Shown in pieces: positions 15,768 to 23,815 of a stretch of 35,414 nt of DNA. The stretch lies in NCBI GenBank assembly GCA_030648205.1, contig JAUSIH010000058.1:1-35414 (forward strand). The letters run 5' to 3'. The translations under genes and the position numbers were made by a program. Under the pieces are notes generated by a model that saw nothing but the letters and a program-made list of their open reading frames with translations, ran no database searches and was not told the origin of the DNA. Position 1 is the stretch's first letter. Each line of letters starts with the position of its first letter. The stretch comes from Dehalococcoidia bacterium (GTDB lineage Bacteria; Chloroflexota; Dehalococcoidia; JAUSIH01).

Positions 15768-18700
15768 ATGACCCCGTCGCCAGCTTCGCGCTCCACGCCC
15801 CCCACGACCAGCGCCGAGATACGCCAGGCGTACCTGGACTTCTTCCAGCAGCGTGGCCACAAGCTCAGGGCCAGCTCCAGCCTCGTGCCGGAGGGCGACC
15901 CCACGCTGCTCTTCACCACCGCCGGCATGGTCCAGATGAAGGACTATTTCCTGGGCAAGACCAAGGCCCCCGCGCCGCGCATGACCTCCTGCCAGAAGTG
16001 CTTCCGCACCACGGACATTGACTCCGTCGGCGACTCGAAGCACCTGACCTTCTTCGAGATGCTGGGCAACTTCAGCGTCGGCGACTACTTCAAGAAGGAG
16101 GCGGTCGCCTGGGCGTGGGAGTTCGTGACGGAGGTGCTCAGGCTGCCCAAGGAGCGACTGTGGGCGACCGTCTATCTGAACGACGACGAGGCGTTCGGCT
16201 ACTGGCGTGCGCTGGGAGTGCCGGAGGAGCGCATGCGGCGCTACGGCGAGTCCGACAACTGGTGGGGCCCGCCCGGCGACGAGGGACCCTGCGGGCCGTG
16301 CTCGGAGATTCACTACGACTTCGGCGCGGAGTACGGCTGCGGCAAGCCTGGCTGCGGCGAGCCGTCCTGCCCGTGCGGGCGCTTCGTGGAGCTGTGGAAC
16401 CTGGTGTTCATGCAGTTCTACCAGGACAAGCAGAAGAAGCGCACGCCGCTCCCGAAGCCGAACATTGACACAGGCGCGGGCCTTGAGCGGTTCAGCGCCG
16501 TCCAGCAGGGCAAGCGCACCGTCTATGACACGGACGTCTTTCAGCCGCTGCTCCAGCGCATCGCGCAGATGGCGGGCACGACGTACGGCAAGGATCCTTC
16601 GACAGGCTCAGGGCAGGGTGAAATCGACTACGCGATGCGCGTGGTGGCGGAGCACGCGCGGGGCGTGACGTTCCTGATTGCCGACGGCGTCGCGCCGGGC
16701 AACGAGGGGCGCGGCTACGTGCTGCGGCGCATCCTGCGGCGCGCGGTGCGGTTCGGGAAGAAGGCGGGGCTGACATCGCCGTTCGTGGGCCAGATAGCGC
16801 AGGCGGTCATCGAGCGGATGGGCAGGCAGTACCCGGAGATGGCGCGCCAGCGCGAGTCCATCCTGCGCGTCATCGGCGAGGAGGAGACGCGGTTCAGCGA
16901 GACGCTGGACACCGGCCTTGAACTACTCGAAAACCAAATAGTGCCGGTTTATGCCGGTGTCATCAAAACGGTCGAGGAATGGAAACAGAAGGTCCCCATT
17001 TTGATTCAAGCCAGTTTCAGACAGTACGTCGGTAATGCACCACCCACGCCTATTCCTGTTGGGGACAAGGTTGCATTGTTTATCAACATGTTCAACAGTG
17101 AGATGTCGTCGATGTCCAGGCAGATTGAGAAGTTACTTACGCAATCTGCTGAGGACAGACTGATAGCCAAAACTCAGCTATATACAGCAGTTTATAAACA
17201 ATTAGAAACCATCAAAAAAGAGATGGAGAAGCTCACTATTCCCGCGCCCACTACGACTAGTGTATCGACTGAGCAACACGTGCTTGGTTTCTTGAACGAA
17301 CTTTTGGAACGATTGACACAAACTGCTTCTACGTTGTCCGGAGAAGTGGCATTCGTCCTCCATGACACCTACGGCTTTCCGCCGGAGTTGACGGAGGAGA
17401 TCGCACGCGAGCACGGCCTGTCCGTTGACATGGCTGGCTACGAGCGTGAGATGGAACGGCAGCGGGAGCGCGCACGCGCCAGCGCCAAGTTCACCGTCGG
17501 CGAGCGCGGCCCCGTGGACGCATACCAGCGGTTCGCCAAGTCGGGCTTGCGGTTCGTCGGCTACGACACCAAGCGGCATAAGTCCAAGGTCGTCGGCATC
17601 CTCGCGGGCGGCGCGCCTGTCCAGGGCGCGGAAAAGGGCCAGGAGGTCGAGGTCGTCCTTCAGGAGACGCCGTTCTACGCGGAGGGCGGCGGCCAGGTGG
17701 GCGACACGGGCATGCTGCGCGGCCCGCGCGGCGTGATCCAGGTCACGGACACGCAGAAGCCGCTCGCCGACGTCATCATTCACAGGGGCAAGGTCGTCGA
17801 GGGCGGCGTCGCGGTGGGCGACGGCGTGGATGCGGAGGTGGACGCGGCGCGTCGCAACGACATCGCGAGCAACCACACGGGTACGCACCTGCTCCACGCG
17901 GCGCTGCGGAAGGTGCTCGGCCCGCAGGTGCGGCAGGCCGGCTCGCTGGTCGCGGCGGAGCGGCTGCGCTTCGACTTCTCGCAGCTTGTCGCGCTGGCGC
18001 CGGAGGAGCTGTCGCAGGTGCAGGCGCTGGTCAACGACAAGGTGCGCCAGGACGTGCCCGTCCGCTACAAGGTTCTGCCCTACGCCCAGGCGGTCGCGGA
18101 GGGCGCGCTCGCCTTCTTCGGCGAGAAGTACGGCGACGAGGTGCGCGTCGTGGAGGTGGACGGCGATCCTTCGACAGGCTCTCCGAAGGAGTCCGGAGTC
18201 CTTCGGACAGGACAGGCTTTCAGCACGGAGCTGTGCGGCGGGACGCACGTGTCGCGCACGGGGGTTATCGGCCTGTGCCTGGTGGTCAGCGAGAGCAGCG
18301 TCGGCAGCGGCATGCGCCGTGTGGAGGCGCTCACGGGCCGCGCGGCGGAGGCGCACGTGCAGAGCCGCCTGGGGCTGCTGGAGCGCGTCGCGCGGCAGCT
18401 TCAGGCCACGCCGGACACGCTCGACGCGCGCGTGAAGGCGATGCAGGACGAGCTGGACAGGGAGCGCAAGCGCGCATCCGCGCTGGAGCGCGACGTTGCG
18501 AAGCGCGCCGTCGAGTCGCTGCTGGCGGACGTGCGGCAGGTGGACGGCGTCAACGTGCTGGCGGCGCGCGTCCCCGCGAGCACCGTCGAGGCGCTGCGCG
18601 AGACCGGCGACTGGCTCAAGGCCAAGCTCAAGAGCTGCGTCCTCGTCATGGGCGCCGTCATCGAGGAGCAGCCGCGCTTCGTGGTGATGGTCACGCCGGA

Positions 18701-18866
18701 CCTGGTGCAGAAGGGCTACCACGCGGGCGACATCGTGAAGAAGGTGGCCGCGGTGGCGGGCGGCGGCGGCGGCGGGCGTCCGGAGCTTGCCCAGGCGGGC
18801 GGCAAGCAGAAGGACAAGCTGGACGAGGCCCTGCGGCTGGCCCCGCAGCTCGTCAAGCGGTCGTAG
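15768..18866 (+). CDS. alaS: Alanyl-tRNA synthetase with a large internal insertion
   Basis: This enzyme charges tRNA-Ala. At 1032 residues it is about 150 longer than usual. The class II catalytic core is normal ('FFTTAGM'-type motif 2 region, 'GPPGDEGPCGPCSEIHYD', 'DTGAGLERF'). The editing domain keeps its zinc ligands H703-x3-H707 ('NHTGTH') and C823-x3-H827 ('CGGTH'), and a C-terminal domain with 'GGGGGGRPELAQAGG' closes the protein. Three extras account for the length. Residues about 392-522 are an A/T-rich, Lys/Thr/Tyr-containing helical segment between 'LELLENQI' and 'LSGEVAF'. Residues 277-284 and 800-817 are translations of dispersed palindromic repeats. The frame is intact throughout, so the enzyme is probably functional. 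No intein splice motifs are seen. Divergence of the insert's codon use from the rest is obvious by eye. Confidence 0.93.
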   Translation: MTPSPASRSTPPTTSAEIRQAYLDFFQQRGHKLRASSSLVPEGDPTLLFTTAGMVQMKDYFLGKTKAPAPRMTSCQKCFRTTDIDSVGDSKHLTFFEMLGNFSVGDYFKKEAVAWAWEFVTEVLRLPKERLWATVYLNDDEAFGYWRALGVPEERMRRYGESDNWWGPPGDEGPCGPCSEIHYDFGAEYGCGKPGCGEPSCPCGRFVELWNLVFMQFYQDKQKKRTPLPKPNIDTGAGLERFSAVQQGKRTVYDTDVFQPLLQRIAQMAGTTYGKDPSTGSGQGEIDYAMRVVAEHARGVTFLIADGVAPGNEGRGYVLRRILRRAVRFGKKAGLTSPFVGQIAQAVIERMGRQYPEMARQRESILRVIGEEETRFSETLDTGLELLENQIVPVYAGVIKTVEEWKQKVPILIQASFRQYVGNAPPTPIPVGDKVALFINMFNSEMSSMSRQIEKLLTQSAEDRLIAKTQLYTAVYKQLETIKKEMEKLTIPAPTTTSVSTEQHVLGFLNELLERLTQTASTLSGEVAFVLHDTYGFPPELTEEIAREHGLSVDMAGYEREMERQRERARASAKFTVGERGPVDAYQRFAKSGLRFVGYDTKRHKSKVVGILAGGAPVQGAEKGQEVEVVLQETPFYAEGGGQVGDTGMLRGPRGVIQVTDTQKPLADVIIHRGKVVEGGVAVGDGVDAEVDAARRNDIASNHTGTHLLHAALRKVLGPQVRQAGSLVAAERLRFDFSQLVALAPEELSQVQALVNDKVRQDVPVRYKVLPYAQAVAEGALAFFGEKYGDEVRVVEVDGDPSTGSPKESGVLRTGQAFSTELCGGTHVSRTGVIGLCLVVSESSVGSGMRRVEALTGRAAEAHVQSRLGLLERVARQLQATPDTLDARVKAMQDELDRERKRASALERDVAKRAVESLLADVRQVDGVNVLAARVPASTVEALRETGDWLKAKLKSCVLVMGAVIEEQPRFVVMVTPDLVQKGYHAGDIVKKVAAVAGGGGGGRPELAQAGGKQKDKLDEALRLAPQLVKRS
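16596..16620 (+). repeat. Palindromic repeat inserted in frame in alaS (copy 1)
   Basis: CCTTCGACAGGCTCAGGG within the gene reads as residues PSTGSGQG (277-284). The same DNA motif occurs in intergenic positions at 8897, 18899 and 20731. In other alanyl-tRNA synthetases this place, between 'YGKD' and 'EIDYAMRVVAEH', has no such residues as far as I recall. Confidence 0.7.
16932..17336 (+). other. A/T-rich in-frame insert within alaS
   Basis: About 400 bases are much richer in A/T than the surrounding gene and use codons such as AAA, ATA and TTA that are rare nearby. They encode about 130 residues with a Pro-rich spot 'NAPPTPIPVGDK', heptad-like helices 'SRQIEKLLTQSAEDRLIAK' and 'QLETIKKEMEKL', then 'PAPTTTSVSTEQ'. 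The A/T-rich bias spills over into the conserved enzyme residues on both sides (ELLE and SGEVAF), so the border of foreign composition is not the border of the insertion. I do not recognise the domain. Confidence 0.8.
18165..18218 (+). repeat. Palindromic repeat inserted in frame in alaS (copy 2)
   Basis: The stretch beginning CCTTCGACAGGCTC contains further inverted arms around GGAGTCC and GGACTCC-like sequences and reads as 18 residues (800-817), five residues before the zinc ligand C823. The usual spacing from the preceding 'VEVDG' to 'FSTELCGGTH' is otherwise short. Confidence 0.7.
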
Positions 18867-18869
18867 GTG

Positions 18870-18984
18870 AAGTGAAGTCTTATCAACGCGCCTTCTCACC
18901 CTTCGACAAGCTCAGGGTGAGCGGTGGTTTTCCCGCTCATGGTGAGCTTGTCGAACCATGAACGCCGAATTTGGAAATAGCCTC
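18870..18984. repeat. Palindromic element, family D, copy 2
   Basis: This is like the copy at 8870-9003: CTCACCCTTCGACAAGCTCA...GTGAGC hairpin, CATGGTGAGCTTGTCGAACC, and a right end TTTGGAAATAGCCTC. It starts just after the alaS stop and ends at the base before the ruvX ATG. It provides the GGAAA that may act as the ruvX ribosome site. Confidence 0.7.
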
Positions 18985-19437
18985 ATGGACAGCCCGCGCA
19001 TCCTCTGTCTGGACGTCGGCGACAGGCGTATCGGCGTCGCTGTCGGCGATACGGGCATCGCTCTGGCGCGACCACTGACGGTCATCCACCGCAAGGGCGG
19101 ACGGCCCGACCTCGACGCCGTGGCGCAGCTTGCGCGGGAGCACAACGCGGAGCGCATCGTGGTGGGCCTGCCGCGCTCGCTGGACGGCACGCTGGGGCCA
19201 CAGGCGCGCAAGGTGCAGGCGTTCGTCGCGGCGCTGAAGCGCCACGTGGACGCGCCCATCGAGATGTGGGACGAGCAATTCTCGACCGCGGAGGCGGAGC
19301 GGCTCATGGCGGAGACGGGCGTGCGCTGGGAGAAACGCCGCGGGCAGGTGGACGCCATCGCCGCGGCGGTGGTGTTACAGTCGTACCTGGACAGCAGGCG
19401 CGCCGCCACGAGCGCCACCCACGAGACGGAACCATGA
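18985..19437 (+). CDS. ruvX: Putative pre-16S rRNA nuclease / Holliday junction resolvase YqgF
   Basis: The 150-residue protein has an RNase H-like fold. The motifs are 'LDVGDRRIGVAVGD' near the N-terminus with the first catalytic Asp, 'VVGLPRSLDGT' in the middle, 'DEQFSTAEAE' and C-terminal 'VDAIAAAVVLQSYL' with the last catalytic Asp. The start at 18985 gives 'MDSPRILCLDVG'. An ATG at 18958 is in frame but lies inside the family D repeat, so it is rejected. The stop overlaps aroE in ATGA. YqgF trims the 5' end of 16S rRNA precursor in E. coli. Confidence 0.9.
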   Translation: MDSPRILCLDVGDRRIGVAVGDTGIALARPLTVIHRKGGRPDLDAVAQLAREHNAERIVVGLPRSLDGTLGPQARKVQAFVAALKRHVDAPIEMWDEQFSTAEAERLMAETGVRWEKRRGQVDAIAAAVVLQSYLDSRRAATSATHETEP

Positions 19438-20279
19438 CCCTCCACGTCGGCATCATCGGCTTTCCGGTCGGCCACTCCATCTCGCCCGCGTTCCAGCAGG
19501 CCGCGTTCGACCGCGCGGGCGTGGACGCGCGCTACGAGCGATGGGAGACGCCGCCCGACAGGCTGCGGGAGGCCGTCGAGCGGCTGCGCGGCGAGGGCTA
19601 CCTGGGCGCGAACGTGACCGTGCCGCACAAGCAGGCGGTCATCCCGCTGCTGGACGAGCTTGACGCCGTGGCGCGGCGCACCGGCGCGGTGAACACCATC
19701 GTCAATCGCAAAGGGCGGCTCACAGGGTATAATACGGACGCGCCGGGCTTTCTGCGGGCGCTCCGCGAGGACGCGCGCTTCGAGCCCGCGGGCAAGCGCG
19801 CGCTTATCGTGGGGGCGGGCGGCGCAGCGCGGGCGGTGGCGTTCGCGCTGGCGGACGCGAAGGCCGCGGCCATTCTCATCGCGAACCGCAATCTGGACCG
19901 CGCGCAGGCGCTCGCCGACGCGGTGCATGCCGCCGGCGCAAAGGCTGTCGCAATGGAGATGCAACGCGGCTGGGTGATGGGCGCGCTGTTGGAGATTGAC
20001 CTTGTGGTCAACTGCACGACCGTCGGCATGCGCTCCACCGGCACCGAACAGGAGTCGCCGCTGGACGCGGCGCACCTGCGGCGCGAGATGCTTGTCTGCG
20101 ACCTGGTCTACAACCCGTCGGAGACGACGCTGATGCGGGCGGCGCGCACGCTAGGATGCAAGGCGCTGGGCGGCCTGCCGATGCTGGTGTACCAGGGTGC
20201 GCTCGCGTTCGAGATGTGGACGGGCAAGAAGGCACCGCTCCAAGTCATGTTCCAGGCGGCCCGCAGAGCCCTGGGTTAG
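19434..20279 (+). CDS. aroE: Shikimate dehydrogenase
   Basis: The 281-residue protein reduces 3-dehydroshikimate to shikimate with NADPH. The substrate site is seen in 'GFPVGHSISPAFQQAAF' and the catalytic Lys/Asp pair in 'GANVTVPHKQAV' and 'GYNTDAPGF'. The NADP fold has 'GAGGAARAVAF' and 'NRNLDRAQAL', and the end has 'LGGLPMLVYQGALAFEMWTG'. Its ATG overlaps the ruvX stop. It is the first of three shikimate pathway genes in this run, with a small unrelated gene between it and aroC. An open frame upstream of 19434 is a shadow of ruvX. Confidence 0.93.
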   Translation: MTLHVGIIGFPVGHSISPAFQQAAFDRAGVDARYERWETPPDRLREAVERLRGEGYLGANVTVPHKQAVIPLLDELDAVARRTGAVNTIVNRKGRLTGYNTDAPGFLRALREDARFEPAGKRALIVGAGGAARAVAFALADAKAAAILIANRNLDRAQALADAVHAAGAKAVAMEMQRGWVMGALLEIDLVVNCTTVGMRSTGTEQESPLDAAHLRREMLVCDLVYNPSETTLMRAARTLGCKALGGLPMLVYQGALAFEMWTGKKAPLQVMFQAARRALG

Positions 20280-20303
20280 CGAAATGCCAGGAGAGGGAAA
20301 GAG

Positions 20304-20705
20304 ATGAGTAACAAAGAACCACTCGGGTTTGGACGTTTCAAACGTAAAGCCGAGGAATTGCTTAGGAACTTACCAGAGCTATACCGCCTTCCAGTAAATG
20401 CGGCAAAAAAAGCAGACAAGAACAGGCATGTCATTGCAAAGGGCTGGGATGACCTTACTACATTGAATCGCCTTGTAAGGGCTTACGCCAAGGGCCAATA
20501 CAAAGAGGTCCCTCGGCAAACTATTGCTGTTGTAGTCGCAGCCATCCTATACTTCGTCAGTCCATTTGACGTGATTCCTGATTTTCTACCTCTGGTGGGA
20601 TTCGTGGACGACCTGCGCGTTCTTGTCTTTGCCGTCAGGGGGATAAAAGGCGACATTGACCGGTTCAGGGAGTGGGAAAAGGGCGAGCTGAAAGCACCCG
20701 CATAG
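20304..20705 (+). CDS. DUF1232 (YkvA-type) membrane protein
   Basis: The 133-residue protein carries the hallmark 'YFVSPFDVIPDFLPLVGFVDD' of DUF1232 (residues about 84-104), a hydrophobic hairpin that probably enters the membrane. The N-terminal half is basic and soluble. The ribosome site GGAGAGGGAAAG precedes ATG 20304. The gene sits between aroE and aroC and is visibly more A/T-rich than both, so it looks like a later insertion in an aro operon. Its function is unknown in all organisms known to me. Confidence 0.85.
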   Translation: MSNKEPLGFGRFKRKAEELLRNLPELYRLPVNAAKKADKNRHVIAKGWDDLTTLNRLVRAYAKGQYKEVPRQTIAVVVAAILYFVSPFDVIPDFLPLVGFVDDLRVLVFAVRGIKGDIDRFREWEKGELKAPA

Positions 20706-20730
20706 CGGCGATAATGAATTAAGTCCGCCC

Positions 20731-20757
20731 ATCCTTCGACAGGCTCAGGATGAGCGG
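20731..20757. repeat. Palindromic 'CCTTCGACAGGCTCAGG' repeat
   Basis: CATCCT and AGGATG form a hairpin around TCGACAGGCTC, the same motif as in alaS and at 8897 and 18899. It separates the DUF1232 gene from aroC. Confidence 0.6.
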
Positions 20758-20797
20758 CATACCACAAAAGGCTATAGTGCTTACCTAGGAGCGAGAG

Positions 20798-21994
20798 ATG
20801 TTCTTCCGGTGGTACACGGCGGGCGAGTCGCACGGACGCGCGCTGGTCGCATGGCTGGAGGGCGTCCCGGCGGGCCTGCGCGTTGACGAGGAGTACGTCG
20901 CGCGGGACCTGGCGCGGCGGCAGAAGGGCTACGGGCGCGGCGGGCGCATGAAGATCGAAAAGGACCACGCCCAGATACTCTCCGGCGTGCGCCACGGCCT
21001 GACGCTCGGCGGCCCCATCGCCATGCTCATCGAGAACAAGGACTGGGTCAACTGGACGGAGAAGATGAGCGTCGCGCCCGTCGAGAAGGCAACGGAGCCT
21101 ATCACCCGCCTGCGTCCCGGTCACGCCGACTACCCGGGCGTGATGAAGTACGGCTTGGACGATGTGCGCAACATTCTGGAGCGGGCCAGCGCTCGCGAGA
21201 CGGCGGCGCGCGTCGCGGTCGGCGCGGTGGCGCGGCGCTTCCTGGAGGAGTTCGGCGTCAGCGTCAACGCGCACGTCGCGTCCATCGGCGCGGTTAAGGC
21301 GATGCCTCAGCCGCCCATTGACTGGGCGAAGGTCGAGGAGTCGCCGGTGCGCTGCGCCGACCCCCGCGTGGAGCAGGCGATGATACGCGCAGTTGACGAC
21401 GCGAAGGCTGCGGGCGACACGGTCGGCGGCGTCGTGGAGGTCATCGCGGAGGGCGCACCGGTCGGGCTGGGCAGTCACGTGCAGTGGGACCGCAAGCTGG
21501 ACGCGCGCATCGCGCACGCCATGATGGGCATCAACGCGGTCAAGGGCGTCGAAATCGGCATGGGCTTCGCTGGCGCGGAGCTTCCCGGCTCCAAAGTGCA
21601 CGACGTCTTCGACCCGCTGAAGCCGGGCGAGCGGACGTTCCGCCGACTCACCAACAACGCGGGCGGCATCGAGGGCGGCATGAGCAACGGCGAGCCTGTC
21701 GTCGTGCGCTTCGCCGTCAAGCCCATCTCGACGCTCGCCAACCCGCTGCCGTCGGTGGACCTGCGCACCGGCGAGAAGGTGCAGGCGCACTTCGAGCGCA
21801 GCGACGTGTGTCAGACGCCGCCCGCCTGCGTCATCGGCGAGGCGATGCTGGCGATTGTCCTGGCCGACGCCATGCTGGAGAAGTTCGGCGGCGACCACAT
21901 CAGCGAGACGCTGCGCAACTATCGTGGCTACATGGACACGGTAGGCCCGCGCGATGGCAAACCCAACGGCCAGCGCCCGCCGGACGATGCGTAG
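20798..21994 (+). CDS. aroC: Chorismate synthase
   Basis: The 398-residue protein makes chorismate from EPSP, using reduced FMN. The N-terminus 'MFFRWYTAGESHGRALVAWL' has the conserved GESHG signature. 'RPGHADYPGVMKYG' and 'RASARETAARVAVGAVA' are family signatures, and 'NNAGGIEGGMSNGEPVVVRF' marks the third. The ribosome site GGAGCGAGAG precedes the ATG. aroKB follows after 12 bases, so the two are co-transcribed. The length is normal. Confidence 0.95.
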   Translation: MFFRWYTAGESHGRALVAWLEGVPAGLRVDEEYVARDLARRQKGYGRGGRMKIEKDHAQILSGVRHGLTLGGPIAMLIENKDWVNWTEKMSVAPVEKATEPITRLRPGHADYPGVMKYGLDDVRNILERASARETAARVAVGAVARRFLEEFGVSVNAHVASIGAVKAMPQPPIDWAKVEESPVRCADPRVEQAMIRAVDDAKAAGDTVGGVVEVIAEGAPVGLGSHVQWDRKLDARIAHAMMGINAVKGVEIGMGFAGAELPGSKVHDVFDPLKPGERTFRRLTNNAGGIEGGMSNGEPVVVRFAVKPISTLANPLPSVDLRTGEKVQAHFERSDVCQTPPACVIGEAMLAIVLADAMLEKFGGDHISETLRNYRGYMDTVGPRDGKPNGQRPPDDA

Positions 21995-22006
21995 GCAGGC
22001 CGCGCC

Positions 22007-23668
22007 ATGACTGCCCCACAGCGCATCTTCCTTGTCGGGTTCTCCTTCACGGGCAAGACCGAGGCCGGGCGTCTGGCCGCCCATCGCCTGGGCTGGACCT
22101 TCGTGGACACCGACCACATGATCGTGGCCCGTGAGAGCAAGTCCATCGCCGACATCTTCGCCCCGCACGGCGGGGAGGCACGCTTCCGCGAACTTGAGCG
22201 GCAGGCGCTCACGGAGGCCGCCGCGCGCGAGCGCGTCGTGGTCAGCACCGGCGGTGGCGCCGTGACAGACCCGCGCAACCGCGAGCTTATGCGCGCAAGC
22301 GGCGTCGTCGTCTGCCTGGAGGCGCAGCCGGAGACCATCCTGGCGCGGCTTCGCGCGGAACAGGCAACATCCTCGGGTACTGTCCGGCCTCTCCTCGCCG
22401 CGCCCGACCCGCTGCGGCACATCCAGAGTCTGAAGGAGCAGCGACAGGCGTCCTATGCCGCCGCGGCGGACTGGACAGCGCACACCGACAACCTGACCAC
22501 GGGCGAGGTCGCGACCGAGATACTGCGCGGCTACGACGCGGGCAAGCGCCGCTTCACCCCGCCGGCCGGGCATGACGGCCCGACCTGCGTGGTGCGGACG
22601 GCCACGGAGGTCTGCCCCATCTACGTGGGCTGGGGCGCCCTGGACGACCTGGGCCGCCGGATGCGCGACGCGGGGCTGTCCGGCACGGCCTACGTCATCA
22701 GCGACGAGAGTGTGCTGGCCCGCTACGGCGCGCGCGCGCTGGTCTCTCTGCGCGGGGCCGGCTTCACGGCGGACTCGATGGCCGTGCCGCCCGGCGAGCC
22801 GAGCAAGACGCTGGAGATGGCGGGCCGCATCTACGACTGGCTCGTGGCGCACCGCGCCGAGCGCGGGCACACCATCGTCGCGCTGGGCGGCGGCGTCGTC
22901 GGCGACCTGGCGGGCTTTGTCGCGGCCACGTTCCTGCGGGGCGTGCCCTTCGTGCAGGCGCCCACGAGCCTGCTGGCGATGGTGGACGCATCCGTCGGCG
23001 GCAAGGTGGCGGTCAACCACAAGGAGGCGAAGAACAGCATCGGGGCCTTCTACCAGCCGCGCCTCGTGCTGGCGGACGTCAGCACCCTGTCCACATTGCC
23101 TCCCAGAGAGCTGACGTCCGGCTGGGCGGAGGTCGTCAAGCACGGCGCCATCATGGACGCGGCGCTGTTCGCCTTGTTCGAGGAGAAAGCGGACGCCTTG
23201 AAGGCGCTGGAACCGCAGCTCACGGCGGATGTCATTGGCCGCAGCGTCGCGATCAAGGCGCGCGTGGCGAGCGAGGATGAGAAGGAGACCACGGGGCTGC
23301 GCACGCTGCTGAACTACGGCCACACCATCGGGCACGCGCTGGAGTCGGCCACCAGCTACGAGGGCTACCTGCACGGCGAGGCCGTCGCGGTGGGCATGGT
23401 GGGCGCGGCGATCATCAGCCAGCGCATGGGGCTGCTCACGCCGGACGCCGTCGAGCGGCTGCGCAAGCTGCTTCAGCGCTTCGGCTTGCCCGTCGCGTCC
23501 CCCGGCGTCTCGCGGGACGCCGTCCTTCGCGCCATGTCGCTGGACAAGAAGGTGGAAGGCAGGGCTATCAAGTGGGTCTTGCTTGAGGGAATCGGGCGGG
23601 CCGTCGTGCGGCGCGACGTGCCGGAAGCAGACGTGATGGCCGCGCTGCAGGCGCTGGGCGTCCAGTAG
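22007..23668 (+). CDS. aroKB: Fused shikimate kinase / 3-dehydroquinate synthase
   Basis: The 553-residue protein joins two enzymes of the shikimate pathway. Residues 1-175 are a shikimate kinase with the P-loop 'GFSFTGKT', a 'DTDHMIV' substrate loop and 'STGGGAVTDPRNRELM'. Residues about 190-553 are a dehydroquinate synthase with NAD site 'GGGVVGDLAGFVAATFLRG', 'VDASVGGKVAVNHKEAKN' and zinc/catalytic 'LNYGHTIGHALE' and 'HGEAVAVGM'. The P-loop variant lacks the usual 'MGTGKS' but keeps G-x4-GK-T. Fusion of AroK with AroB is known from several phyla. The two enzymes are not consecutive in the pathway, so the fusion more likely secures equal amounts than channelling. Confidence 0.93.
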   Translation: MTAPQRIFLVGFSFTGKTEAGRLAAHRLGWTFVDTDHMIVARESKSIADIFAPHGGEARFRELERQALTEAAARERVVVSTGGGAVTDPRNRELMRASGVVVCLEAQPETILARLRAEQATSSGTVRPLLAAPDPLRHIQSLKEQRQASYAAAADWTAHTDNLTTGEVATEILRGYDAGKRRFTPPAGHDGPTCVVRTATEVCPIYVGWGALDDLGRRMRDAGLSGTAYVISDESVLARYGARALVSLRGAGFTADSMAVPPGEPSKTLEMAGRIYDWLVAHRAERGHTIVALGGGVVGDLAGFVAATFLRGVPFVQAPTSLLAMVDASVGGKVAVNHKEAKNSIGAFYQPRLVLADVSTLSTLPPRELTSGWAEVVKHGAIMDAALFALFEEKADALKALEPQLTADVIGRSVAIKARVASEDEKETTGLRTLLNYGHTIGHALESATSYEGYLHGEAVAVGMVGAAIISQRMGLLTPDAVERLRKLLQRFGLPVASPGVSRDAVLRAMSLDKKVEGRAIKWVLLEGIGRAVVRRDVPEADVMAALQALGVQ

Positions 23669-23734
23669 TCCTTGTATTGTTATGTCAATTAATGAATCTC
23701 ACAGGCGCCGGAACCCGTCCCTGCCCCAGATATT

Positions 23735-23800
23735 CTAATTCCCCCCATCCCACGCGAGGGGGAGGGGGACCACAAGGGGTGGGGGTCTTGAAACACGGTT
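23735..23800. repeat. Fragment of a C/G-rich hairpin repeat
   Basis: CCCCCCATCCC and GAGGGGGAGGGGG face each other in an imperfect inverted repeat, followed by GACCACAAGGGGTGGGGG. Read on the other strand it resembles the left part of family B copy 1 (CCCTCACCCCC...GGTCCCCCTC). It is likely a truncated relative. Confidence 0.45.
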
Positions 23801-23815
23801 CCGAGGAAGTATGCT

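Noticed and set aside
16920-17352. Intein or group II/I intron in alaS
   Set aside because: The segment keeps the frame, has no Cys/Ser-initiated splice block or His-Asn end, and is too short and unstructured for a self-splicing intron.
20483-23374. Open frame of 963 codons on the minus strand across aroC and aroKB
   Set aside because: It is a mirror of GC-rich codon bias opposite two certain genes. Its translation is Arg/His/Ala-rich with no motif.
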